Shown here: in pieces, positions 27,839 to 35,048 of the stretch
Layout of the letters: every line of letters starts with the position of its first letter
Position numbering within the stretch: the stretch's first letter is position 1
NCBI GenBank assembly: GCA_026396835.1
Contig: JAPLWA010000004.1
Location: forward strand, 557,654-621,653
Reading direction: 5' to 3'
From: Candidatus Falkowbacteria bacterium
GTDB taxonomy: Bacteria; Patescibacteriota; Patescibacteriia; Patescibacteriales; Patescibacteriaceae
Length of the DNA: 64,000 bases
Position numbers and translations under genes: made by a program
Notes under the pieces: generated by a model
What the model was told of the DNA's origin: nothing
Databases searched by the model: none
What the model saw: the letters and a program-made list of their open reading frames with translations, nothing else

Positions 27839-29062
27839 ATGATAAAAAATAAAAGAATATTTTTAAACACATTTCTTATTAGCTTTATTTTTTGCTATGG
27901 AATATTTTTTGTTTCAATTGCTAGAGCTGAAAGTGGTTGTTGTTGTTATGGTTTCGGTGAATACAAAAGATGCCAAACACTAGACAGTCTTACATGTAAA
28001 AAATGCGATAAGGAGGGAAACTGCGGAGAATTTGAAGCTGGTAAAGTACCATCCAGCGACAAAACTAAATGTGTTAATAGCCCAACCACAACAACTAATA
28101 ATTTACCAAACCTAAAGCTGGACGCACCTGATCTTAAAGTTTCAATTCCAGGGATGGACAAACTTCAGCCAGTTACTTGCACTGAAAGCGGATGCTCAAT
28201 CCCCTGGCTAGCTCAATATATCGGTGGCTTACAAAAATATGCTATTGGAGTTATTGGTATTATAGCGGCTATTACTATTATGCTTGGCGGAATAATCTGG
28301 TTAACCGCTGCCGGTAGCTCGCAGAAAATTGCTGATGCTAAAAAATGGATTATTGGCGGCTTAAGTGGCCTGGCCTTAGTGCTGGGATCTTACCTATTGC
28401 TATATTCCATAAACCCTAAATTAACAGTGCTTAATAACTTAGAAATAACAAGAATAACAAAATACGATCTATCAGAATTAGTATTTGAAGGTCACGAACC
28501 AATGTTTGATCCTAAAAATGCTAAACCCATAACCGACACAACCTACGATGAAACATTCAAAAATTTTGCTGCTTGTATAGGCATAGACTGGCGTATCTTT
28601 AAAAGTATCGCCTACAAAGAGTCCGGGCTCAATCCTAAAATTGTAAATAAATTTGGTTTTACGGGTCTTTTCCAAACTAAAAAGAAATACTGCCCTGAAA
28701 CACTAAGGGAGCTCGGGTTAGATGTAAAATTATGTGACAATCCCGGCATTACAGACCCCTTTGTTAATACCGCTATTGCTACGGCCATGATGAAATCTCA
28801 TAAAAAAACCATTGAATCAAAATGTAGCTCATCATCAGACAATACAAAAATGTATATGACATACTTTGGCAACGCTAATGGAGGAGGTGCCTTGAAAAGT
28901 GCTATCAACAAGTATGGTTGTGGTGTTGGATCTTGGCCAGAAAGTATTCATAAAGGAGCTACGCTGGACTACAACAAACAAGTTGTCGAAACCATGCTAG
29001 CTCAAGGTGTGACTAAATACACAGATACAGCTGGCAATGGTAAATGTCCTGATAAAAAATAA
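27839..29062 (+). CDS. Pilin-like protein C fused to SLT lytic transglycosylase domain
   Basis: The 407-aa protein has a signal peptide (FLISFIFCYGIFFVSIARA), a CCC-rich mini-domain (ESGCCCYGFGEYKRC) and LKVSIPGMDKL. IPWLAQYIGGLQKYA follows, with the two-helix module around ITIMLGGIIWLTAAGS. From about residue 237 a soluble lytic transglycosylase-like domain follows: the catalytic Glu in YKESGLNP (near 260), then GFTGLFQ in place of the usual GLMQ, and YFGNANGGGALKSAI. SLT enzymes cleave the MurNAc-GlcNAc glycan backbone. The start is ATG 27839; an upstream ATG at 27755 lies inside gene B. There is no Shine-Dalgarno site. Confidence 0.88.
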   Translation: MIKNKRIFLNTFLISFIFCYGIFFVSIARAESGCCCYGFGEYKRCQTLDSLTCKKCDKEGNCGEFEAGKVPSSDKTKCVNSPTTTTNNLPNLKLDAPDLKVSIPGMDKLQPVTCTESGCSIPWLAQYIGGLQKYAIGVIGIIAAITIMLGGIIWLTAAGSSQKIADAKKWIIGGLSGLALVLGSYLLLYSINPKLTVLNNLEITRITKYDLSELVFEGHEPMFDPKNAKPITDTTYDETFKNFAACIGIDWRIFKSIAYKESGLNPKIVNKFGFTGLFQTKKKYCPETLRELGLDVKLCDNPGITDPFVNTAIATAMMKSHKKTIESKCSSSSDNTKMYMTYFGNANGGGALKSAINKYGCGVGSWPESIHKGATLDYNKQVVETMLAQGVTKYTDTAGNGKCPDKK

Positions 29063-29066
29063 AATT

Positions 29067-29390
29067 ATGAAAATCATCGTGAGTATAATCATAATATATT
29101 TATTTGCTAACATATCTCTTGCTAATGCTGAATACTGTCAATTAACGACCATACAGCCGGGAATGTATTGCAGCACAGAATTAAAAGATATAAACTGGCA
29201 AGAAAAAGATAAGAAAATCTGTTCAGACCAAATCTCAAATAATAAAAACGAGAAATGCTGTTGCATTGCTGAAAAACCCAAAGAAGCAAAAAAAATGTCA
29301 CCAAAATATATTATCATCGGATCACTGTTAATTGTTTTCGGAATATTAACTACGTATTTCTTAGTAACGAAAAATAGCCAAATAAGCTAA
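29067..29390 (+). CDS. Small exported Cys-rich membrane protein
   Basis: The 107-aa protein has a signal peptide (MKIIVSIIIIYLFANISLANA), a short extracytoplasmic region with a CCC cluster (NEKCCCIAEKP) and a C-terminal membrane span (YIIIGSLLIVFGILTTYFLV). It shares the CC motif with the pilin-like proteins but lacks the two-helix module. It lies 4 nt after gene C and 6 nt before gene D, inside the operon. The start is ATG 29067. Function is unknown. Confidence 0.75.
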   Translation: MKIIVSIIIIYLFANISLANAEYCQLTTIQPGMYCSTELKDINWQEKDKKICSDQISNNKNEKCCCIAEKPKEAKKMSPKYIIIGSLLIVFGILTTYFLVTKNSQIS

Positions 29391-29396
29391 CACTCT

Positions 29397-30611
29397 ATGA
29401 AAAAATATTTACCAGTCGGGATCAAATCAACGTTTTTATTAAGTGTATTTTTCTGGGCTTTTATTTTATCAACTTCGAGTGCTAAAGCTGAAGATACTGT
29501 TTGCTGTAAAATTGATCATATTCAAAATTTTGGCTACACAGAATACAAGGATTTATTAGAGGCTGAATGTAACGGTAAAAACAGCAACGACCCAAAGGTA
29601 ACCGCTACTCCATATAAAGGTAAAAAAGTAGGCCGTGCACCTGGCGCTAGTACGGACAGCTGCATCGATAAACCAGCCAGTACAACTGATTCATTAGGTA
29701 GCTCATTGCCGAAATTTACCAACCCGCTCGGTAATCCTGTTTTATCAGTCAGGCTTCCAGGCTTTGCTGGTTTTAGTAAGATAGAATGCAAAGAAGTTGA
29801 TGGTGCACAAGAATGTACTATCCCCTGGATTGCCGAATACCTAACCGCGCTTTATAAATACGGCATTGCAGCTATAATTATATTTGCCGTTATTGTAATG
29901 ATGATTGGCGGCGTCGTCTGGCTAACTTCAGCCGGCAATGAGCAAAGAGTTAGTGACGCTAAAAATTGGATTAGCGGAAGTCTCTTTGGTATTTTAATTG
30001 CTTTAAGTTCATTCATGATTTTAACAATCATAAACCCAGCCCTAACCAAGCTGTCACCAATAAAAATAGCTACAACGGAAAAACAAGACTTAGATGAGTA
30101 TGAAATTGACGTAGATTCTCCTGGAAACAGAGACACCACCGATTGCCCTAGCGGGGTAACATCGATAGATGCATTAGCAACCTACTTCACTAAAACAAAG
30201 AAGCTAGCCTACAGTCAACCAAAAAGAGGAACCTGCGAAGGGGATACTTGTTATTGCGATTGCTCTTGGTTTAGCGAGCATCTAGGTCGCTGCTCTAATT
30301 TACCCGAAGTAGATGGAGAGGGCACAAGCGCTAGCTTGATGACAAATTCAAAAAAAGTAAAAATAACTAAAAGCGATTGTGACAATCCAACCTTAAAAGC
30401 AGGCGACATAATAGTATATCGCAATCCAGCAAACACCAAAGGTCACGTTATAACTTACATAGGAAATAATAAGGTAATTGAGTGCGGTGGAGGTGGCTTG
30501 AGTAAATCAGCCCTTGAAACAAGCGGCAGAGTTACTATTAGTGACTGGAAATTAAGGTGCAATGGACACGTATTAAAAAATAAAGCTGGAGCTTATTATA
30601 TAAAAAGATGA
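29397..30611 (+). CDS. Pilin-like protein D fused to NlpC/P60-like peptidase domain
   Basis: The 404-aa protein has a signal peptide ending SSAKA, the CC motif (DTVCCKIDH), PVLSVRLPGF and IPWIAEYLTALYKYG. The two-helix module around VIVMMIGGVVWLTSAGN follows. The C-terminal ~150 residues match NlpC/P60 cysteine peptidases: the catalytic Cys in CYCDCSWFSEHLG (near 290), LKAGDIIVYRNP, and the His in GHVITYIGNN (near 350). Such enzymes usually cut gamma-D-Glu-diamino acid bonds in peptidoglycan. The last four bases overlap the start of the next gene (ATGA). Confidence 0.86.
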   Translation: MKKYLPVGIKSTFLLSVFFWAFILSTSSAKAEDTVCCKIDHIQNFGYTEYKDLLEAECNGKNSNDPKVTATPYKGKKVGRAPGASTDSCIDKPASTTDSLGSSLPKFTNPLGNPVLSVRLPGFAGFSKIECKEVDGAQECTIPWIAEYLTALYKYGIAAIIIFAVIVMMIGGVVWLTSAGNEQRVSDAKNWISGSLFGILIALSSFMILTIINPALTKLSPIKIATTEKQDLDEYEIDVDSPGNRDTTDCPSGVTSIDALATYFTKTKKLAYSQPKRGTCEGDTCYCDCSWFSEHLGRCSNLPEVDGEGTSASLMTNSKKVKITKSDCDNPTLKAGDIIVYRNPANTKGHVITYIGNNKVIECGGGGLSKSALETSGRVTISDWKLRCNGHVLKNKAGAYYIKR

Positions 30612-31216
30612 TATCAAAAGTTATAAAAATTTTACTAATTATAATACTTGGTTATTTAGTATTTTTAATCTCTACTGAGGATGGGGCTTACTGGACTAAA
30701 TTCAAGCTCTATCGCCTACTCCTGACTAAGCCAATTGAAAAAATACGAGAAGACTATTCATTACAAAGTTGTAAGGAATTTTCCGCAGAAGAAGAGACGA
30801 AGGGTTACTTCGAAGCATTTATTACCGGCTACTGTAAACCTAAAGTTTCCGAATATAAAGATAGACATGATTTTCTCTGTGCAATAGCCTTAAATTGTTC
30901 TTGCCCTAACGGGACTAATGAAAAAGAAAAATGTTCATCAAATTCATTAAGCTGGTCTGCCTGCACTGAATTTAATGACAGTAAAATAGCTTATTGTAAT
31001 AAAACTGCCTCCACGATTGAACCAAAGACTGGGCATGTAGCAGCCGACTGGAATTGTTTTCCCGAGAATACTCCATTAGAGATTGATAATCAAACATACA
31101 AAGTAACTGATAAAGGTGGTATTATTAAAGGACGACGCGTTGATATTTGGTTTGATAATTGTAACGATGCTCTAAAGGCAACAGGAATTTATAAAATAAA
31201 AATACCTAAATTATAA
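30608..31216 (+). CDS. Membrane-anchored protein with C-terminal 3D domain
   Basis: The 202-aa protein has one N-terminal membrane span (IKILLIIILGYLVFLIS), a Cys-rich middle (LNCSCPNGTNEKEKC) and a C-terminal 3D (Asp-Asp-Asp) domain. The pattern is HVAADWNCFP, then VTDKGGIIKGRRVDIWFDN. The three aspartates and the 'GG.IKG.R.D.WF' stretch are typical of 3D domains found in MltA-type lytic transglycosylases and Rpf/Sps-like proteins. Inferred role: glycan cleavage or binding in the wall. It overlaps gene D by 4 nt. Confidence 0.8.
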   Translation: MISKVIKILLIIILGYLVFLISTEDGAYWTKFKLYRLLLTKPIEKIREDYSLQSCKEFSAEEETKGYFEAFITGYCKPKVSEYKDRHDFLCAIALNCSCPNGTNEKEKCSSNSLSWSACTEFNDSKIAYCNKTASTIEPKTGHVAADWNCFPENTPLEIDNQTYKVTDKGGIIKGRRVDIWFDNCNDALKATGIYKIKIPKL

Positions 31217-31231
31217 AATATTTCAATTCCC

Positions 31232-32680
31232 ATGAAAAAAAATAAAATAAACAAAATATTTTTAATTATACCCTTATTTATATTGCTTATTAGTTTTGTT
31301 TCACCTGTACAAGCCGAAAAAGTTTGCTGTGAATTAAGAGGCGGAATTCATGGTACCTGTGAAGGCCGTTTAGATCATCAATTTGCAGAGGGTGATTGTT
31401 CAAAAATAACTAAACCAGGTTGCGTAGACACTATTACAGTAACCGATTTAGGTAACTGCAAAAGTCTTACCCCGGTTAAAATAGAAACTAAACCAAGTGA
31501 CCCAATAATAATTACACCGCAGGTTTCAATTCCAGGATCAAATTTTATTGCTGGTAAAGGCGTAACAGTACCCGAAAGCACTGCCCCGATCGCAGAATAT
31601 CTTTCTGCTATTTTTAAATACTCGGCCGGCATTATTGGTATAATATCGGCTATTGTAATGATGTACGCTGGTGTGCGCTGGATAACAGCTGGCGGAAATC
31701 CTAAAGCAGTTAGCGAAGCTAAAACCTATATTGCCTCCAGCTTGAGTGGTCTAGCTCTAACCCTAGGTGCTTTTTTACTCCTATCTACTATAAATTTAGA
31801 TCTGGTCAATTTTAAAATTGATAACTTAAAGTATATTAAATATGAAAAGCTAACTCAAACTTTAAGTGCAGAAGAATTAAAAATTAATACGCAAACTAGC
31901 TATCCGCCAATGCAGGAGGCGCCAGTAAAAACAAAAGTTACAAGCTCAACGAACATTAATAGTCTATATAGCCTTTTAAAAATACCACACGCATATGCTC
32001 AAAGCGGAGCCTTTTTTGATCCTCCGGGAGTTAACGATTTTAATTTTATAGTTTATCAATGCGGCGATAAGGGTTCAGCATTAGGGGGGATTAGAAACCT
32101 TGACTACTCAAAATCTAACGGATCAGATAAATGTCAATGCACAGAAGACAAAATAACAAATAACGAAGAATGTGGAAATAAAAATAGCAACTACTCAACT
32201 ATTTGTTCTTCGGGATGTGGGATGGTATCAATGTTTATGGTTATACTATCTTATTTCCCAAGTCTTCAGTATTCGCAAGACTCAGCTGACTATTTTTTAC
32301 AACTTAGAGATTTTTTATTATCAAAAAATGAATACAGAATATGTGATGGAGGAACAAAGCAGCCTGGTCTAATTGCAGCTGCCAAAGCACAAGGATGGAA
32401 CGGAAAAGAAGTAACTCAAAAATGTGCTGAGGCGCTTTTAAGAGCACAATATCCAGTTATAGCAAGCCTCAATGCGAATTCTCCTTGTACCGATTTTGGA
32501 CACGTAGTAGCATTAGCTAACATCGATGGTAATGAAGTTCTGGTTAGAAATCCTTCAAAAAAGAATGAAGCTGAATGCCAGGGATATCAAAAATGGCCAT
32601 TAAGCAGCGTTAACTATTATCTATTCTTATACCCCGAAGGGAAATATCCTAAAAATGTAAAAGCGTCTGATTGTTTATAA
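31232..32680 (+). CDS. Pilin-like protein E fused to C39-like peptidase domain
   Basis: The 482-aa protein has a signal peptide (FLIIPLFILLISFVSPVQA), the CC motif (KVCCELRGG), the TPQVSIPGSNF segment shared with protein A, and the two-helix module around VMMYAGVRWITAGGN. A linker with KINTQTSYPPMQEAPVKTKV follows; nearly the same sequence ends the convergent 126-aa protein at 32730. The C-terminal ~215 residues look like a papain-like C39-type peptidase: the catalytic Cys in SSGCGMVSMFMVI (near 328), GHVVALANIDGNEVLVRNP with the His near 424, and Asn where Asp is usual. Possible substrates are peptides of the wall or of pilin-type precursors. The domain assignment is less certain than for B-D. 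Confidence 0.8.
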   Translation: MKKNKINKIFLIIPLFILLISFVSPVQAEKVCCELRGGIHGTCEGRLDHQFAEGDCSKITKPGCVDTITVTDLGNCKSLTPVKIETKPSDPIIITPQVSIPGSNFIAGKGVTVPESTAPIAEYLSAIFKYSAGIIGIISAIVMMYAGVRWITAGGNPKAVSEAKTYIASSLSGLALTLGAFLLLSTINLDLVNFKIDNLKYIKYEKLTQTLSAEELKINTQTSYPPMQEAPVKTKVTSSTNINSLYSLLKIPHAYAQSGAFFDPPGVNDFNFIVYQCGDKGSALGGIRNLDYSKSNGSDKCQCTEDKITNNEECGNKNSNYSTICSSGCGMVSMFMVILSYFPSLQYSQDSADYFLQLRDFLLSKNEYRICDGGTKQPGLIAAAKAQGWNGKEVTQKCAEALLRAQYPVIASLNANSPCTDFGHVVALANIDGNEVLVRNPSKKNEAECQGYQKWPLSSVNYYLFLYPEGKYPKNVKASDCL

Positions 32681-32686
32681 CAAAAA

Positions 32687-32724
32687 AAATACTTACTCAA
32701 TTCCTAATCGAAGAGTAAGTATTT
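32687..32724. terminator. Bidirectional intrinsic terminator between convergent genes
   Basis: AAATACTTACTC (32687-32698) pairs perfectly with GAGTAAGTATTT (32713-32724) over a 14-nt loop. T-rich or A-rich runs flank it on both sides, so it can end the pilin-hydrolase operon and the opposing 126-aa gene. Confidence 0.8.
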
Positions 32725-32729
32725 AAATC

Positions 32730-33110
32730 TTATTTAGTTACACGTTTTTTAACAGGAGCTTCTTGTATCCAAGGATAACTATCTTTAGTATTAATCTTAT
32801 ATTCCTCCTCGCTCAGACTTTCATTTAAAGTAGCGCTAGAGAGAACACTAGAAGAATCGCTAATAGTTAAACTATCTTGAACCTTATCTTTTAATATCTC
32901 GGTCTTTTCGCTATCACTACTCTCACTAGTAATAGTCTTATTTACATCCGACGGAGCGTATATCGCTAGCAAAGAAGCTAGTAGGATTCTCTGCAATGCA
33001 GGTTGAGATAGAATACGTTTTAGAATATTCTTTTTTCTCTTCGTAACATCTGCGTTCTCGTCCTTCTCAGGATAATTAAAATTTCTTTCTTTAAATAACA
33101 TAGTGCACAT
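32730..33110 (-). CDS. Small protein sharing a C-terminal motif with pilin-like protein E
   Basis: The 126-aa protein has a charged N-terminus, a weak hydrophobic stretch (ALQRILLASLLAIYA) and a Ser/Glu-rich linker. It ends with YKINTKDSYPWIQEAPVKKR, which matches KINTQTSYPPMQEAPVKTKV in the linker of protein E. It is not a known family. The second Met (MLFKERNF) could be the true start. The shared tail suggests a common binding partner or processing signal; this is inference. Confidence 0.65.
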   Translation of the reverse strand: MCTMLFKERNFNYPEKDENADVTKRKKNILKRILSQPALQRILLASLLAIYAPSDVNKTITSESSDSEKTEILKDKVQDSLTISDSSSVLSSATLNESLSEEEYKINTKDSYPWIQEAPVKKRVTK

Positions 33111-33185
33111 TGCTTAATTTGCGAAATTTATATTAACATAATAATAACATATATTTATTAAAAAGTCAATGCTTACTATAAGAAT

Positions 33186-33398
33186 ATGATCTACTTTACA
33201 AAATACGCTGATAAAAAATTTGATATTCTAAATGATCATAAAGTCTATTTTCGTAAAGAAGAAATAGAGTTAACTTTACAAACGCCTGATATACGAGGCA
33301 AAATTGGACAACTTCTGACGGCACAAAGAAATAATATTAAGGTGGTTTATCAGAAAGAAGCTGATATTAAAAGAGTTATTACTTTCTATCCTGTCTAA
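33186..33398 (+). CDS. DUF4258-like small protein, possible toxin of a pair
   Basis: The 70-aa protein starts YFTKYADKKFDILNDHKVYF and ends VVYQKEADIKRVITFYPV. The F/H-x-x-x-R-x-I layout and the final 'vity.P' strand resemble DUF4258, a RelE/BrnT-like small fold. The gene ends 1 nt before the DUF2283 gene, a pairing repeatedly seen in bacterial genomes. A toxin-antitoxin role is suspected but unproven. Confidence 0.7.
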   Translation: MIYFTKYADKKFDILNDHKVYFRKEEIELTLQTPDIRGKIGQLLTAQRNNIKVVYQKEADIKRVITFYPV

Positions 33399-33399
33399 T

Positions 33400-33603
33400 A
33401 TGCACTACGACATTGAAGCTAACATTATTAGTTGGGAAATTGGACAAGGTAAAATTAGCCATGTTAAAGAATTTGGTAATTTCATTGTTCACCTATCAAA
33501 AGCTGGTAAACCAATTCTAATAGAAATACTTAATGCCTCAAAATTCAAGAATAAATTAAGTAGAGTTGAAACAATTAAACTAATCAATGAAGCAATAAGC
33601 TAA
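33400..33603 (+). CDS. DUF2283 family protein
   Basis: The 67-aa protein has the DUF2283 pattern: an early YD.EANIISWEI strand, GKISHVKEFGNFIVHL, and the conserved ILIEILNASKF. It is placed directly after the DUF4258-like gene and may act as its partner or antitoxin. Length is normal for the family. Confidence 0.85.
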   Translation: MHYDIEANIISWEIGQGKISHVKEFGNFIVHLSKAGKPILIEILNASKFKNKLSRVETIKLINEAIS

Positions 33604-33606
33604 AAT

Positions 33607-34191
33607 ATGAATAAAATAAAAATCTTCCAAAAACTACCACCCGAGGCTGTAATAATGGCAAGTTCTACGATCGGATTATTTGCTGCCATATTACCTTTAG
33701 GAGTCTTCATGAAACACACAGAAGTAAAATTATTTTTATTATTCACCGCATTGGCAATTTTTTTATTTTTAGTTTTATTTAGCATTATAATACTAACAAT
33801 TATACGAGAAGAAACAGGCGCCCTAACTACTAAGATAGTTATCTACAGCCTAGCATTACTAGAAATAATTGGTCTTATAGCAATCTGCACTTTTATGACC
33901 ACTAATTGGAAGATTGTGACAAATGAAATAGGTTGGTTATTACCAACTTTACTCTTTATAGCTCTAATACTTTCAAAGCCCGCGCTTTCTAAAAATAGTT
34001 TTATATTCAAGGCCGCTGGTGACTGGATATTAACAATTATAATTCTAGCTTTTATAATCGTTCTTCCTCTTGCCTGGTTTGAGAACAAAATTATATTTTT
34101 CTTCTTCCTGCTTGCCGCCTTTGGTTTTTCCGCTATGTTTTGGCAAAATAGTTTACGCCACTATCTCAAGTGGATAAAAAAGCAATTTTAA
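33607..34191 (+). CDS. Polytopic membrane protein of unknown function
   Basis: The 194-aa protein has about six hydrophobic segments, including FLLFTALAIFLFLVLFSIII, KIVIYSLALLEIIGLIAICT and WILTIIILAFIIVLPLAWF. There is a short basic C-terminus (LKWIKKQF). It follows the DUF2283 gene by 3 nt and is probably co-transcribed. I recognise no family or motif. Confidence 0.7.
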   Translation: MNKIKIFQKLPPEAVIMASSTIGLFAAILPLGVFMKHTEVKLFLLFTALAIFLFLVLFSIIILTIIREETGALTTKIVIYSLALLEIIGLIAICTFMTTNWKIVTNEIGWLLPTLLFIALILSKPALSKNSFIFKAAGDWILTIIILAFIIVLPLAWFENKIIFFFFLLAAFGFSAMFWQNSLRHYLKWIKKQF

Positions 34192-34245
34192 TAAAATTCA
34201 GCTGCTCCCATTTAAAACATTACAAAATTGAGCATTGATTAATCT

Positions 34246-34300
34246 ACCCTACCCCCTTCCCCTCCCCATTCGCAAGCGAATAGGGAGGGGTGACTTTTAT
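34246..34300. repeat. GC-rich palindrome, left end of the DUF559 element
   Basis: CCCTACCCCCTTCCCCTCCC leads into CATTCGCAAGCGAATAGGGA, a palindrome of CCCCTCCCCATTCGC-type arms, followed by GTGACTT. The sequence is nearly identical to the left end of the gene-free element at 20376. Confidence 0.85.
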
Positions 34301-34318
34301 TCAGCTAATATTATTGAT

Positions 34319-34672
34319 ATGTCGTATATTAATAAGCTCATAATAGCCAAAGAATTTAGAAATAAACCAACAGCGGCAGAAGATAAATTATGGAAAGTAA
34401 TAAAAGATAAACAAATACTGGGTTATAAATTCAGAAGACAATATGTCATAGCTGGATTTATCTTAGATTTCTATTGTCCAAAATTGAAACTAGGCATTGA
34501 GGTTGATGGTAGTATTCATAATATTCAAACTAATAAAAACTATGATATGACAAGAGAAGATATTATTAGACAATATAATATTAATATTATTAGGATTACT
34601 AACGCAGAAGTTGAAAACAATATCTTAACTGCATTAAAAAGACTAAAGGAATATATTAAATCTATAAAATAA
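34319..34672 (+). CDS. DUF559 (Vsr-like) endonuclease-domain protein
   Basis: The 117-aa protein matches DUF559, a domain of the very-short-patch-repair-like PD-(D/E)XK nuclease superfamily. Motifs: EFRNKPTAAEDKLWKVIKDK, LGYKFRRQYVIAGFILDFYC (nuclease-type FRRQ and D-F-Y-C), LKLGIEVDGSIHN (E-x-D-G) and a final IRITNAEVENN. The start is ATG 34319; a longer frame from 34235 would add 28 residues encoded by the palindromic repeat. It is flanked by inverted GC-rich palindromes, suggesting a nuclease linked to a repeat element. The cleavage specificity is unknown. Confidence 0.88.
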   Translation: MSYINKLIIAKEFRNKPTAAEDKLWKVIKDKQILGYKFRRQYVIAGFILDFYCPKLKLGIEVDGSIHNIQTNKNYDMTREDIIRQYNINIIRITNAEVENNILTALKRLKEYIKSIK

Positions 34673-34687
34673 AACTTCTTGCTCTAA

Positions 34688-34741
34688 TCTCCCCTCCCTA
34701 TTCGCATGCTTGCGAATGGGGAGGGGGCCGGGGGTAGGGTA
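34688..34741. repeat. GC-rich palindrome, right end of the DUF559 element
   Basis: CCCCTCCCTATTCGCATGC pairs with GCTTGCGAATGGGGAGGGG, followed by GGGGGTAGGG. This end mirrors the left one and matches the right end of the element at 20376-20497. Confidence 0.85.
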
Positions 34742-35002
34742 CGTTTTATTTATTGCGCTGCCGCTAGGGCTTACTTTTGTATTGCCAAATTAACAAAAGC
34801 TTTGGGGGCTTCAACTCGCTATTACATTGTTCGCCTTTTGTGTCGACAATCACGGCGCTCGATTCAGCCCCCAAACCCCTTGTCTTGTTAAATATCTCAA
34901 GAGCAATTAACCAAACAAAAATAGTTTATCCGGTTCCCCTCTTTGTGCGATAGCACAGAGAGGGGCAAGGGGTGAGTTGAGTTAATCAAATATTTAGGCA
35001 AA
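34742..35002. other. Gene-free spacer downstream of rpoC with two inverted repeats
   Basis: No gene is seen. One inverted repeat has arms TTTGGGGGCT (34800-34809) and AGCCCCCAAA (34866-34875). A second GC-rich repeat at 34936-34977 has arms CCCCTCTTTGTGC and GCACAGAGAGGGG and ends GGGGTGAGTT. Confidence 0.6.
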
Positions 35003-35034
35003 ACAAAAACACCTCGACGAAATGTCGAGGTGTT
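35003..35034 (-). terminator. Intrinsic terminator of the rpoBC operon
   Basis: On the minus strand AACACCTCGAC and GTCGAGGTGTT pair over a 5-nt loop, followed by TTTTGTTT. It is 15 nt past the rpoC stop. Confidence 0.9.
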
Positions 35035-35048
35035 TTATTATCTATAAA

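Noticed and set aside
34706..34891. 61-aa open frame downstream of the DUF559 gene
   Set aside because: It is made largely of repeat sequence and lacks a ribosome-binding site.
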